Shown piece by piece: positions 17,850 through 26,464 of a stretch of 64,000 nt of DNA. Numbering within the stretch: the stretch's first letter is position 1; every line of letters begins with the position of its first letter. A program made the translations under genes and the position numbers. The notes under the pieces are model-generated. The model searched no databases and was not told where the DNA came from. It saw only the letters and a program-made list of their open reading frames with translations. The DNA is taken from positions 3,603,001-3,667,000 of the forward strand of contig NZ_CP059322.2 in assembly GCF_013694245.2 (NCBI RefSeq). Direction: 5' to 3'. This DNA comes from Micromonospora ferruginea. Lineage in GTDB: Bacteria > Actinomycetota > Actinomycetes > Mycobacteriales > Micromonosporaceae.

Positions 17850-18640
17850 GTGGCGAGGTCCAGCTCGGCCAGCACCGGGTAGTGGTCGGAGGCGGTCTCG
17901 GCGTCGCCGCCGCGGATCACCCGCACCGCGCGTACCCGGTCGGCCAGCGCCGGCGTGGCGAGCAGGTAGTCCAGCCGCATGCCGGCGAACTCCGCGCCGC
18001 CGTGGCCGGTCGGCACCGTCAGCCCGCCGGTCGCGTCGCCCCCGGCCCGCGGCCACAGGTCGACCAGACCGCCGTCGAGCAGCCGGGCCACCGCGCGGGT
18101 GTCCACGGTACGGCCGTCACGGCGCAGGTGCCGACGCCGGTACGCGGCGGCGAGCCCGGCCAGCCGGTCGGCGTGGTCGACGGCCGGCTCCAGCGTGTTC
18201 AGGTCCCCGGCGAGCAGGGCCAGCTCTCCCCCACCGCGCCGCACCGCCGCCGCCAGCCAGCCCGCCTCGATCCGGCGCCGCCGTCCCGAGTACGGGTTCA
18301 GGTGGGTGCTGACCACGGTCAGCGGCCCGGCCGGCGTGGCGATCCGTACCCGGGCGGCGGCGTGGTGGAACGGTCGGCGCACCGACCCGGCGGCCAGCAC
18401 CCGCAGCGGCGGGCGGACCAGCACCGCCACCGGCTGGCCGAAGCAGGACCGGGCCAGGTGGGGCGTCATGTCCACCCGCCGCGCCAGCCCGCCCAGCGTG
18501 CCGTCCAGCCCGCGCAGCTCCTGCAGGGCCAGCACGTCCGGGCGCTGCGCGGTGACGACCGAGACGATCCGGTCCCGGCGGTCGGTGCCGTCGCGGTCCC
18601 GACCGCCGGTGCGGATGTTCCAGGTCATCACCCGCAGCAT
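17846..18640 (-). CDS. endonuclease/exonuclease/phosphatase family protein
   Basis: A 264-residue protein of the EEP (DNase I-like) fold: VMTWNIRTGG at the start, VLALQELRG, VSTHLNPYSG, LLAGDLNTLE with the metal-site Asp and Asn, RLDYLLATP, and the C-terminal TASDHYPVLAELDL with the catalytic His. These cover the usual metal and catalytic residues. It starts at ATG 18640, five bases after the PAP2 gene stop, so it is the second gene of that operon. There is no signal peptide. Substrate may be a phosphodiester lipid, a phosphoinositide-like molecule or nucleic acid. Confidence 0.87.
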   Translation of the reverse strand: MLRVMTWNIRTGGRDRDGTDRRDRIVSVVTAQRPDVLALQELRGLDGTLGGLARRVDMTPHLARSCFGQPVAVLVRPPLRVLAAGSVRRPFHHAAARVRIATPAGPLTVVSTHLNPYSGRRRRIEAGWLAAAVRRGGGELALLAGDLNTLEPAVDHADRLAGLAAAYRRRHLRRDGRTVDTRAVARLLDGGLVDLWPRAGGDATGGLTVPTGHGGAEFAGMRLDYLLATPALADRVRAVRVIRGGDAETASDHYPVLAELDLAT

Positions 18641-18645
18641 CGCGG

Positions 18646-20136
18646 TCAGTCCGGCCGGCCGGCCTTGGCCAGCTCGTCGTCCAGCTCGTCGACCTGCTCG
18701 GACTCGATGGCCGGCTGGTTGCCCTGCGCCACGTCGGCGTTCGGCCGGATCACCCACCAGAGCAGCGACAACCAGAGCGTGCCCAGGATGATCGCGCCCA
18801 TGAAGTCGGTCGGGTGGTGCATGCCCCGGTACATCCGGGAGGTGGCCACGCCCACCGGCATGATCACCGCCATCGCCACGAACAGCCACCGCCACCACCG
18901 GTCGGTGCGCGGGAACACGATGATCGCCATGGCCACCCAGAGGCAGATGGTCGCCGCGATGTGCCCGGAGGGGAAGGACGAGGTGGGCATCTGCCCGTCC
19001 AGGTTCTCCACCGGCGGGCGGGGCCGCTCCACCACCCGCGCGCTGGCCAGGAAGAGGCTCAGCTCGCCGAACATCGCCAGCACCACGAACAGCACCGGCC
19101 GCCAGCGCCGCCACACGGCCAGCACGATCGGGCAGAACACCAGCGAGACCAGCAGGATCGCGTGGGTGTCGCCGAACTTGCTCCACCACCAGCTCAGGTC
19201 GGTGAGCGTGTCGGTGTGCCGGGCGGCGAACCAGCGCGGCACCTCGGTGTCGAGCGTGTCGAAGATCGTGCCCTTGGCGTGGTAGCTGACGTACATGCCG
19301 AACGCGTACAGCGCGCCGAAGACGATCACCCAGCCGACCAGCAGCTCGGCCACCGACGAGCGGGGGTGCTCCAGCACCTTCTCCTCGGCCGGGGCCGGGG
19401 TGATCTCCTCCCCCGCCTCGGGCTCCAGGCCCTCGGTCAGCGGCGGGACCGGCCGGCCGCGCTCGCGCCGCCACAGCCGGAAGGCGTACGCGGTGACGCC
19501 CAGCCAGGCCGCACCGAGCAGCCAGCCGCCGAGCACGTCGGAGACGAAGTGCACGCCCAGCGCGATGCGGGTCAGCCCGACCAGGAAGACCAGCACGGCG
19601 GCGATGGCGATGGCCGGCTTGCGCCAGCGCGGCGCCATGGCGGGCAGGAACACCAGCAGCAGCGCGCCGTACGCGACGAACGAGCCGAGCGCGTGGCCGC
19701 TGGGGAAGCTGTTGCCGGGCGCGCTGGCGATCGGCACGTCGACCACCGGGCGCAGCCGCCCCACCAGCGCCTTGAGCGACGGGTCGAGGATCAGCCCGCC
19801 CACGCCGGTGACGATCAGGTAGACCGCCAGCCGGGACTGGCGGCGGATCAGCAGGCCCACCACCGCGATGGTGATCAGCCAGATCAGCACCGGCCGGCCG
19901 CCCAGGTCGGTGATCGCCTTGAGCACGGTGACCAGCGGACCGTGCGACGCCACGAGGTTGTTGAACCACTCGGCCGCCTCGTGGTCGGCGTGCTGCAGCG
20001 GGCTCCAGCGGAACCGGACGAGCATCAGCAGCACGCCGAACGCGACGCCCGCGCCGGCCACCGCGAGCAGCCCGACCAGGCTCCGCTCGGCGAAGTGGCC
20101 GAGCGGCCGGCGCCCGGATTCCTTGACCGCGGTCAC
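18646..20136 (-). CDS. double PAP2-domain membrane phosphatase
   Basis: A 496-residue membrane protein chosen to start at GTG 20136, which has AAAGGGAGG upstream; a longer frame exists without a site. It contains two complete PAP2 domains. The first (about 25-225) has KALVGRLRP, SFPSGHALGS and TRIALGVHFVSDVLGG; the second (about 285-465) has RVVERPRPP, SSFPSGHIAATIC and SRMYRGMHHPTDFMGA. Each set is the lipid-phosphatase triad with both His residues intact. A Glu-rich cytoplasmic linker joins them. It probably dephosphorylates phosphatidic acid or prenyl pyrophosphate; tandem fusion in one chain is uncommon. Confidence 0.88.
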   Translation of the reverse strand: MTAVKESGRRPLGHFAERSLVGLLAVAGAGVAFGVLLMLVRFRWSPLQHADHEAAEWFNNLVASHGPLVTVLKAITDLGGRPVLIWLITIAVVGLLIRRQSRLAVYLIVTGVGGLILDPSLKALVGRLRPVVDVPIASAPGNSFPSGHALGSFVAYGALLLVFLPAMAPRWRKPAIAIAAVLVFLVGLTRIALGVHFVSDVLGGWLLGAAWLGVTAYAFRLWRRERGRPVPPLTEGLEPEAGEEITPAPAEEKVLEHPRSSVAELLVGWVIVFGALYAFGMYVSYHAKGTIFDTLDTEVPRWFAARHTDTLTDLSWWWSKFGDTHAILLVSLVFCPIVLAVWRRWRPVLFVVLAMFGELSLFLASARVVERPRPPVENLDGQMPTSSFPSGHIAATICLWVAMAIIVFPRTDRWWRWLFVAMAVIMPVGVATSRMYRGMHHPTDFMGAIILGTLWLSLLWWVIRPNADVAQGNQPAIESEQVDELDDELAKAGRPD

Positions 20137-20212
20137 ACCGCACCTCCCTTTTCTTCTGCGAGGCGCGCTGTACCCGATCGGCGTGGCTCTCACACGCCGC
20201 GTCGGCGCGGCG

Positions 20213-21214
20213 TCAGAGCGCGGTCATCTCGCCGGTGTCCAGCAGCTCCTCGCGCTGCGCCTCCGGCTCCCACAGGTCCGGCTGGGCGGGCTCCTCCACG
20301 CCGATCCGCATCGCCTCCAACTGGGCGGCGAAGGCCAGCCCGCCGAAGAGCGCCATCCCGGTGAGGTTGGCCCAGAGCAGCAGCGCCATCATGCCGGTCA
20401 GCGCGCCGTAGGTCTGGCCGAACCCGCCGCTGTACTTGACGTACGCGGCGAGCAGCAGGCTGGCCAGCCACCAGAGCGCGATCGCGATGCCGGCGCCGAA
20501 GAAGAGCCAGGACAGGCCGGGCTGCTTGCGCCGCGGCGCGTGCCGGAACAGCGCCGCGACGGCGACCACGGTCAGGCCGAGGCTCAACGGCCAGCGCACC
20601 ACGTCCCACACCACGGTCGCGAGGTCGCCCCACTCGTAGTGCGCGCGCACCGAGTCACCCAGCGCGCCGCCACCGACCAGGATCAGGAACCCGGTCAGCG
20701 CGGGCACGCCGGCGACCAGCGCGAGGACGGCGGCGCGCACGTACTTGGGGAACGCCGGGCGGTCCCGCTCGACCCCGTAGATCCGGTTGGCGCCCCGCTC
20801 GATCTGAGCCATCGTGGTGGTCAGCGCGACCAGCCCGGTGATCAGACCGAGGGTCAGCGCCAGCTCGCCGGCGTCCTCGGTGCGGTCGGAGTCGGTCAGC
20901 AGATCCTGCACCACGGTCTCGCTCTGGCCGGGCGTGATGGCCAGCACCGTGTCGGCGACGACCTTGCCGCCCTCGTCCGCGCCGAGGTCGGTGATCAGGC
21001 CGGTGAGCGCGATAAGGAACGGCACCACGGCCAGGCAGAGCTGCAACGCCAGGGCCCGGGAGTGGCTGAAGCCGTCGCCGTAGCGGAACCGGATGAAGGC
21101 GTCCCGCAGCAGGCACCAGCCGCCGTGCCGGCGCAGCGTGCGCCAGGCATCGTCGGCGGACAGCTCGTTCTGGGTCATCAGCCGCGTCTCGGGGACGAGC
21201 TTGGTGCTACTCAC
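20213..21214 (-). CDS. YihY/BrkB family membrane protein
   Basis: A 333-residue protein with six predicted helices. FSHSRALALQLCLAVVPFLIALTGLI, EDAGELALTLGLITGLVALTTTM, RGANRIYGVERDRP and AAYVKYSGGFGQTYGALTGMMALLLWANLTGMALF are typical YihY/BrkB sequences. Despite old names (BrkB, RNase BN), the family's function is unsettled. It starts at GTG 21214, overlapping the diacylglycerol kinase stop by 8 bp, so the two are translationally coupled. Confidence 0.9.
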   Translation of the reverse strand: MSSTKLVPETRLMTQNELSADDAWRTLRRHGGWCLLRDAFIRFRYGDGFSHSRALALQLCLAVVPFLIALTGLITDLGADEGGKVVADTVLAITPGQSETVVQDLLTDSDRTEDAGELALTLGLITGLVALTTTMAQIERGANRIYGVERDRPAFPKYVRAAVLALVAGVPALTGFLILVGGGALGDSVRAHYEWGDLATVVWDVVRWPLSLGLTVVAVAALFRHAPRRKQPGLSWLFFGAGIAIALWWLASLLLAAYVKYSGGFGQTYGALTGMMALLLWANLTGMALFGGLAFAAQLEAMRIGVEEPAQPDLWEPEAQREELLDTGEMTAL

Positions 21215-22232
21215 GGCGGGCGTCCTCGACCAGGCGCTCGCCGCGCTCGGCGGCGGCCTTGGCGTCCTCGGCGAGGTCGGGGTGGTCCTCCGGCTGCGGC
21301 ACGCAGAGCCACAGCGACTCGGGCCGGATGGTGGCGGTGAGCGAGCGCCCCGGCTCGATGAGGTCGCCGTCGAGCTGGCGGGGCTGGGCCCGGTTGCTGG
21401 CGATCTCGACGGTGCGGGCCCGGAACACCTCCATCCGGGGCACGCTGCCGGTGCGGCGGACCAGCGCCCAGCCCATGGCGAGCCAGTGGCCGAGCGTGCG
21501 CGGGGTCAGCACCGCCACGTCGAGCCAGCCGTCGTCGGGCTCGGCGTCGGTGAGCAGGCGCACCCCGCCCTGGAGGCGGCCGACGTTGGCGACCAGGACC
21601 GAGCGGGCGCGGCGGCGCAGCGGCGGCCGGCCGTCGATGCGCACCGAGACGCGCATCGGCCGGTCCCGCAGGTGGCGGGCGGCGCCGACCAGGTAGGCCG
21701 GCCAGCCGATGCGCTTCTTGGTGGTCTCGGAGGTGGAGTCGAGCATCTGGGCGTCGAAGCCCATCCCGGCCATCACCGCGAAGCACTGGTCGTCGACCAC
21801 GCCGACGTCGAGCCGGCGCATCCCGCGCTCGACGGCGACCTCCAGCCCGGCGGCCAGGTCGTTGGAGAGGCCGAGGTTGGCGGCGAGCAGGTTGCCGGTG
21901 CCCTGCGGCAGCACGGCCAGCGCCACGTCGGTGCCGGCGAGCGCGGTGACGCAGGCCATCACGGTGCCGTCGCCGCCGCAGGCGAAGACCACCTCGGCCC
22001 CGGCCTTGACCGCCTCCTCCGCCTGGCCGCGACCCGGGTCCTCGACCGTGGTCTTGTGCCAGGTCGGGGCCGGCCAGCCGGCCGCGTCGAGCGCGCCGTC
22101 CACGATCCGCCGGAACTCGTCCAGGTCGGCCACCTTCACCGGGTTGACCACCACGGCGGAGCGCGGGGTCCGGTTCTCGGCGGTCACCGGGCGCTTGTCG
22201 TCTGCACCGTCCACGGCGTCAGTGTGCAGCAC
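21207..22232 (-). CDS. diacylglycerol/sphingosine kinase family lipid kinase
   Basis: A DAGK_cat protein of about 341 residues: SAVVVNPVKV, the glycine motif FACGGDGTVMACVTAL, VLPQGTGNLLAANLGL, FAVMAGMGFDAQML and the C-terminal RQLDGDLIEPG. It would phosphorylate diacylglycerol or a related lipid at the membrane. Two starts are possible, GTG 22232 and GTG 22197; neither has a convincing ribosome site. I keep the longer, and the gene may be leaderless. It is first in an operon with the YihY gene. Confidence 0.85.
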   Translation of the reverse strand: MLHTDAVDGADDKRPVTAENRTPRSAVVVNPVKVADLDEFRRIVDGALDAAGWPAPTWHKTTVEDPGRGQAEEAVKAGAEVVFACGGDGTVMACVTALAGTDVALAVLPQGTGNLLAANLGLSNDLAAGLEVAVERGMRRLDVGVVDDQCFAVMAGMGFDAQMLDSTSETTKKRIGWPAYLVGAARHLRDRPMRVSVRIDGRPPLRRRARSVLVANVGRLQGGVRLLTDAEPDDGWLDVAVLTPRTLGHWLAMGWALVRRTGSVPRMEVFRARTVEIASNRAQPRQLDGDLIEPGRSLTATIRPESLWLCVPQPEDHPDLAEDAKAAAERGERLVEDARRE

Positions 22233-22306
22233 GTCGAGCGTGGCGGCGACCCGGCGGGCGGGGTGGTTGCGTGGACCGCAAACAGGTTTGAAATTCCGAC
22301 CGCGCG

Positions 22307-22882
22307 TCAGGCCGCCTCGCGCAGCGCCGCCTCGACCCGCCGGCGCAGGTCGTCGAGGTCCGCGCCGGCCTCGGTGAGCACCTGCGCGCCCAGGCCGCCG
22401 CCCTCGCGGAGCAGGCCGAGCAGGATGTGCTCGGTGCCGATGTGCCGGTGGCCCAGCCGGACCGCCTCGCGCAGCGACAGCTCCAGCACCTTCCGGGCCC
22501 GGGGCGAGAGCCGGCCGGTGCCGTGCTGGCGACGCCACCAGCGACGCGGGCGCGGCGCCGCCTCGCGCAGCGCGTCGGGGCCGAAGGTCTCCTCGATCCG
22601 CGCCACGATCGCGGCGAGGTCGATGCCGATCTCGCGCAGCGCCGCCGCGTCCGCCGCGCCGAGCCCGTCGACGCCCTGCGCGGTGTGCCGGGCCACCGCC
22701 GCGCGCAGGCCGTCCGCGTCGATCCCGTCGGCGGCGAGCAGCCGGACCGCCAGGTTGTCGCGGTCGGCGAGCACGCCGAGCAGCAGGTGTTCGGTGCCGA
22801 CCGGACGCCGGCCCTCGGTCTGGGCCTCGGCCAGCGCGTGGTGCACCACGGCCCGGGCCCGGTCGGTGAATCGTTCGAACAT
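22307..22882 (-). CDS. Clp N-terminal (Clp-R) repeat protein without ATPase
   Basis: A 191-residue protein made of Clp N-domain sequence only. FERFTDRARAVVHHALAEAQ and TEHLLLGVLADRDNLAVRLL (about 2-52) form the first repeat, and LSPRARKVLELSLREAVRLG followed by TEHILLGLLREGGGLGAQVL (about 124-168) the second, joined by an Arg/Pro/Trp-rich linker. In ClpC this domain binds adaptors and substrates; here the AAA+ rings are absent. The HTH gene stop and this ATG overlap (TGATG), and GGGAGG lies upstream. The protein could regulate ClpC or act as the partner of the HTH protein. Confidence 0.85.
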   Translation of the reverse strand: MFERFTDRARAVVHHALAEAQTEGRRPVGTEHLLLGVLADRDNLAVRLLAADGIDADGLRAAVARHTAQGVDGLGAADAAALREIGIDLAAIVARIEETFGPDALREAAPRPRRWWRRQHGTGRLSPRARKVLELSLREAVRLGHRHIGTEHILLGLLREGGGLGAQVLTEAGADLDDLRRRVEAALREAA

Positions 22883-23118
22883 CACGCCTCCCAGCTCTGG
22901 GGCACCGCCGGTCGCCCGGCGTGCTTCTTGTGGACCGCCTGTCGGCTGACCTCGAGGGCGTCGGCGATCTCCTGCCAGGACCAGCCCTGTCGCCGGGCGT
23001 TGTCCACCTGGACCACCTCGAGCCGTTCGAGCAGCCGGCGCAGGGCGAGCACCGCGCGCAGGCCGACCCTGGGGTCGGTGCTGCCGGCCGCCGCCGCGAG
23101 TTCCGTCGCATGACTCAT
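22882..23118 (-). CDS. small HTH regulator paired with the Clp-N protein
   Basis: A 78-residue protein starting at ATG 23118. The HTH is WSWQEIADALEVSRQAVHKK (about 47-66), preceded by a helical segment (RAVLALRRLLERLEVVQVDNARRQG) that may dimerise. The upstream region carries GTTGAC repeats overlapping a likely -10, and TACATT lies so close to the ATG that the message would be nearly leaderless. This suggests autorepression. I know this gene pair only as conserved hypothetical in actinomycetes. Confidence 0.8.
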   Translation of the reverse strand: MSHATELAAAAGSTDPRVGLRAVLALRRLLERLEVVQVDNARRQGWSWQEIADALEVSRQAVHKKHAGRPAVPQSWEA

Positions 23119-23120
23119 GC

Positions 23121-23165
23121 TGTCAATGTAGGTTGACAGGCCACCGTTCGTCAACCCTGGTTGAC
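23121..23165. promoter_or_regulatory. GTCAACC/GGTTGAC operator cluster
   Basis: In the 49 bp between divergent genes are two inverted repeats: TGTCAA-N6-TTGACA (23121-23138) and the perfect GTCAACC-CT-GGTTGAC (23150-23165). On the minus strand they overlap a possible promoter, TTGACG (23154-23149) and TACATT (23130-23125). The HTH protein is the natural candidate to bind them and could also govern the PP2C gene. Confidence 0.6.
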
Positions 23166-23167
23166 AG

Positions 23168-24022
23168 ATGACACGCGTCCGCCTGCCGGCCGGCGATCCG
23201 CGCCGGTGTTACGTTCCGTACGTGTTCCGTCGCCGTCCGCTGGACCGGCCGGTCGAGGCCGCCCGCCGGTCGACCGTCGGGCGGCACACCCTGGAGATCG
23301 CCGGCGGCAGCGTGGTCGGGCACCGCTACCCGGAGAACTACGACGTGCTGCACGTCGACGAGAAGCTGCCGCTGGCCGTGGTCTGCGACGGCATGGGCGA
23401 GGGCGAGGGCAGCCGGGCGGCCGGCGCCACCGCGGCACGCGCCTTCGTCGACCAGGTCCGCGCAGCCTGGCCGGTCGTCGACGCGGCCGGGCTGCGGGCC
23501 GCCACGACCGAGGCGCAACGACGGGTACGCCGCGCCGGCGCGACCCTGACCGGCCTGACCGGCTGCACGCTCACCGCGCTGGTGGTCGAGCCGGCCGACG
23601 GTCAGGGCTGGCTGGTGCAGCTCGGCGACTCGCGGGCGTACCGGCTGCGCGAGGGGCTGCTGGAACTGGTCACGGTCGACCACACGATGGCCTGGCTCGG
23701 CCTGCTGCACGGCTGGTGGACGGCCGGCTCCCCGGAGGCGACCCGGGCCCGTTACCAACTGCTGCGCTACGTGGGCCACCCGGACGGGCCGGACCCGGAC
23801 CTGCTCTGCGTGCCGCTGCGTCGCGGGGACACCTGGCTGCTCTGCACCGACGGGGTGAGCGACCAGCTCGGCTACCACCGGTTGCGGGACCTGCTGGCCG
23901 CCCGGCGGGACCCGGCGCGCACCGTCCGGGCCCTGCTCGACGCCAGCCTCGCCGCCGGCGGCGAGGACAACGCCACCGCCGTGGTGCTGCGCGTCCACCC
24001 CGCCTTCCCCGGCCCGCGCTGA
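23168..24022 (+). CDS. PP2C-type Ser/Thr protein phosphatase
   Basis: A 284-residue cytoplasmic PP2C (PPM) phosphatase. Metal-binding motifs are present: ENYDVL, VVCDGMGEGEGS, QLGDSRAYRLREG, LLCTDGVSDQL and GGEDNATAVVLR, with the DGMGG motif changed to DGMGE. The N-terminal ~40 residues are outside the domain. ATG 23168 lies directly next to the operator cluster and has no ribosome site, so the gene may be leaderless; GTG 23222 (VFRRRPLDRP) is a possible alternative that removes the N-terminal 18 residues. No kinase gene is nearby. Confidence 0.86.
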   Translation: MTRVRLPAGDPRRCYVPYVFRRRPLDRPVEAARRSTVGRHTLEIAGGSVVGHRYPENYDVLHVDEKLPLAVVCDGMGEGEGSRAAGATAARAFVDQVRAAWPVVDAAGLRAATTEAQRRVRRAGATLTGLTGCTLTALVVEPADGQGWLVQLGDSRAYRLREGLLELVTVDHTMAWLGLLHGWWTAGSPEATRARYQLLRYVGHPDGPDPDLLCVPLRRGDTWLLCTDGVSDQLGYHRLRDLLAARRDPARTVRALLDASLAAGGEDNATAVVLRVHPAFPGPR

Positions 24023-24086
24023 CCGCCGCCGGGGCGTGACCGGGGACACCCGTGACATCCTGACGTTCTGTGCAATGATTGTCAGC

Positions 24087-24650
24087 ATGTCAGAGGCCCG
24101 GTTGGAGACGATCCTCAGCGCCGCGTACGCGTGCTTCACCCGGCACGGGATGCGCCGCACGACGATGGACGACATCGCGGCCGCCGCCGGGATGTCCCGG
24201 CCGGCGGTCTACCAGTACGTGCGCAACAAGGACGACGCCTACCGGCGGCTGGCCGAGCGGCTCTTCGCCGACTCGCTCGACCGGGCCCGCCGCGCCGCCA
24301 CCACCGGCGGCCCGGACCTGGCCGCCCGGCTGCACGACATCCTCGCCGCCAAGCTGGAACTCACCCTCACGCTGCACCGGGACAGCCCGCACGCCACCGA
24401 GCTGCTGGACGCCAGCGGGAAGCTGACCGGCGACCTCGTCGAGGCGTACACCGCCGAGCTGACCGGCCTGGTGGCCGACACGCTGGCGGACGCCGCCGGG
24501 CCCCGGGCCCGCGTGGTGGCCGACGTGCTCGTCGCGCTCACCCGCGGCCTGGAGGCCGACCTCACCGACCCCGACCTGCCCCGGCAGCGGCTACGCGACG
24601 GCGTCGCGCTGCTCGTCGCCGGCCTACCCCACCAGGGAGACCCCGCATGA
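24087..24650 (+). CDS. TetR-family regulator
   Basis: A 187-residue repressor starting at ATG 24087 (MSEARLETILSAAYACF). The HTH is at about 24-46 (TTMDDIAAAAGMSRPAVYQY), followed by RNKDDAYRRLAERLF. The ligand-binding C-terminal half is not diagnostic. Its stop overlaps the start of the SDR gene (ATGA), so it probably controls that operon. CTGAC (24059-24063) and GTCAG (24081-24085) upstream could be operator half-sites. Confidence 0.88.
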   Translation: MSEARLETILSAAYACFTRHGMRRTTMDDIAAAAGMSRPAVYQYVRNKDDAYRRLAERLFADSLDRARRAATTGGPDLAARLHDILAAKLELTLTLHRDSPHATELLDASGKLTGDLVEAYTAELTGLVADTLADAAGPRARVVADVLVALTRGLEADLTDPDLPRQRLRDGVALLVAGLPHQGDPA

Positions 24651-25471
24651 CCGCCGTCCTGATCACCGGCACCTCCTCCGGCATCGGCCGGGCCACCGTC
24701 GCACGCCTCGCCCGCCGCCCCGACCTCACCGTGTACGCCACCGCGCGCAAGGTCGACGCGATCGCCGACCTGGCCGACACCGGCGCCCGGCTGCTCCCCC
24801 TCGACGTCACCGACGAGGCGTCCATGCGCGCCGCCGTCGCGGCCGTGGAGGCCGCCCACGGGCAGGTCGACGTGCTGGTCAACAACGCCGGCTACGGCGA
24901 GTACGGCCCGATCGAGGAGACCCCGATCGAGCGGGTACGCGCCCAGTTCGAGACGAACGTCTTCGGGCTGGCCCGGCTCACCCAGCTCGTGCTGCCCGGC
25001 ATGCGCCGCGCCGGCCGGGGCCGGATCGTCAACGTCAGCTCGATGGGCGGGCGGCTGGTCTTCCCCGGCGGCGGCTACTACCACGCCAGCAAGTACGCGG
25101 TGGAGGCCGTCTCCGACGCGCTGCGCCAGGAGACCCGCCCGTTCGGGATCGACGTGGCGGTGATCGAGCCGGGCCTGATCCGCACCGGCTTCGGCGCGGT
25201 CGCCGCGTCCACGCTCGGCGCGACCGCCGACCCGACCGGCCCGTACCACACGATGGTCGCCGCGGTGGACGCGTCGATGGCGAAGTCCTACCGCAACCCG
25301 ATGCTGGCCGCCCCGCCGGACGCGGTGGCCCGGGTGATCGAGCGGGCCGTCGTCGCCCGCCGGCCGCGCTCCCGCTACCTGGTCACCGCCGCCGCCTGGG
25401 CCATGGTGCACACCCGCCGGCTGTTCGGCGCCCGGCTCTTCGACGCGGTCAACCGCCTCCAGTTCCGCTGA
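24647..25471 (+). CDS. short-chain dehydrogenase/reductase
   Basis: A 274-residue classical SDR. It has the nucleotide-binding TGTSSGIG (about 8-15), NNAG (about 78-81), the catalytic Ser in VNVSSMGG and YYHASKYA with Tyr and Lys. A C-terminal stretch (TAAAWAMVHTRRLFGARLFD) resembles the tail of SDRs that act on hydrophobic substrates. It starts within the stop codon of the TetR gene. The oxidised substrate is unknown. Confidence 0.9.
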   Translation: MTAVLITGTSSGIGRATVARLARRPDLTVYATARKVDAIADLADTGARLLPLDVTDEASMRAAVAAVEAAHGQVDVLVNNAGYGEYGPIEETPIERVRAQFETNVFGLARLTQLVLPGMRRAGRGRIVNVSSMGGRLVFPGGGYYHASKYAVEAVSDALRQETRPFGIDVAVIEPGLIRTGFGAVAASTLGATADPTGPYHTMVAAVDASMAKSYRNPMLAAPPDAVARVIERAVVARRPRSRYLVTAAAWAMVHTRRLFGARLFDAVNRLQFR

Positions 25472-25537
25472 CCCGCTCCGGCCGACCCGACCGCCCGACT
25501 ACCGTGGGTCAGGAGCGCGGTCGGGAGGTGAGCCGGC

Positions 25538-26368
25538 ATGGCCGCACCCAGCCACGGCGCGGTGGTGGTCGGCGTCGGCCGGACCGCGCAGGCCCTGTCG
25601 GTGGTCCGCACGGCCGCCGCCGAAGCCGCGGCGCACCGCCGGCCGCTGCACCTGGTGCACGCGTTCAACTGGGCGGCCACCTCCGGGCCCGCCCCGGCCG
25701 GCGGCACCCGCATCGACGCCGAGAGCGTGCTGGAGCACGCCGGCACGATCGTCGCCGACACCGCGCCGCAGGTGCCGGTCAGTGGCGAGATCGTGGAGGG
25801 CTCACCGGTCGAGGCGCTGCTGCGGGCCGCCGACGCCGCGTTCCTGGTCGCCCTCGGTGACGGCGGCATGGCCACCTGCCCGGCCTGCGTACCGGCCGAC
25901 GCGCCGGCGGTCGAACTGGCCGCCCGGGCCGGCTGCCCGGTCCTCGTCGGCCGCTCCGAACCCGCACCGCCCGGTCCGCTCCTGGTCGGCTGGGACGGCT
26001 CGCCCGGATCCCGCGCCACCCTCGGGTACGCCTTCGACTGCGCCGAACGCCGGGGCGCCCGGCTGCTCGCCGTCCGGGTGGTCGAGCCGGAGCGCCGCGA
26101 CGGCGACGACGGCGTGCTGGAGGAGGCGGTCAACCGGCACGCCACCCGGCACCCGCGGGTCGCCGCCGACTGCCAGACCGTGCGCGGCGACCCCCGCGAC
26201 GTCCTGCTCGACCGATCCCGCTCGGCGCAACTGGCCGTGGTCGGGGCGCGCGGCGACGGTCCGGTGCAGTCCAGCCTGGGCGAGGTCAGCCAGGCGCTGC
26301 TCTACCACTCGCCGGCCCCGCTGATCGTCGTGCGGGGGCTCGACCCGGGCGCCGGGGACGGGCCATGA
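25538..26368 (+). CDS. universal stress protein, two Usp domains
   Basis: A 276-residue protein with tandem Usp domains. The N-terminal domain (about 1-142) is diverged: it lacks the G-2x-G-9x-G(S/T) ATP motif. The C-terminal domain (about 145-270) begins GPLLVGWDGSPGSRATLGYA and keeps VVGARGDGPVQSSLGEVSQ before a hydrophobic strand PLIVVRG. The start ATG 25538 follows GGGAGG. It opens the dormancy-like block, but I do not find the 15-bp box in front of it. USP genes are common DosR-regulon members. Confidence 0.87.
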   Translation: MAAPSHGAVVVGVGRTAQALSVVRTAAAEAAAHRRPLHLVHAFNWAATSGPAPAGGTRIDAESVLEHAGTIVADTAPQVPVSGEIVEGSPVEALLRAADAAFLVALGDGGMATCPACVPADAPAVELAARAGCPVLVGRSEPAPPGPLLVGWDGSPGSRATLGYAFDCAERRGARLLAVRVVEPERRDGDDGVLEEAVNRHATRHPRVAADCQTVRGDPRDVLLDRSRSAQLAVVGARGDGPVQSSLGEVSQALLYHSPAPLIVVRGLDPGAGDGP

Positions 26369-26382
26369 CGCCCGCGCGACCC

Positions 26383-26397
26383 GGGACCTACGGCCCT
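26383..26397 (+). promoter_or_regulatory. DevR/DosR-like box upstream of phosphoketolase
   Basis: GGGACCTACGGCCCT lies 68 bp before the phosphoketolase start. It differs by one or two bases from three other copies in this block (32169, 35728, 35786). The near-palindromic GGGNC...GNCCC form resembles DosR operators. Confidence 0.65.
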
Positions 26398-26464
26398 GAC
26401 CGGCGCCCCCACGCGGCGGCGAGAGTGGACCCGTCGACCCCGAGCCACGAGAGGCTAACGCAGC

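Noticed and set aside
23161..23166. TTGACA as the -35 element of the PP2C gene
   Set aside because: The PP2C ATG begins 2 bp later and no -10 follows at a usable distance. The hexamer is better explained as an operator half-site.
25472..25537. A DevR-like box before the first USP gene
   Set aside because: GGGTC and GGTCGGG fragments are there, but not in the spacing of the other four sites.
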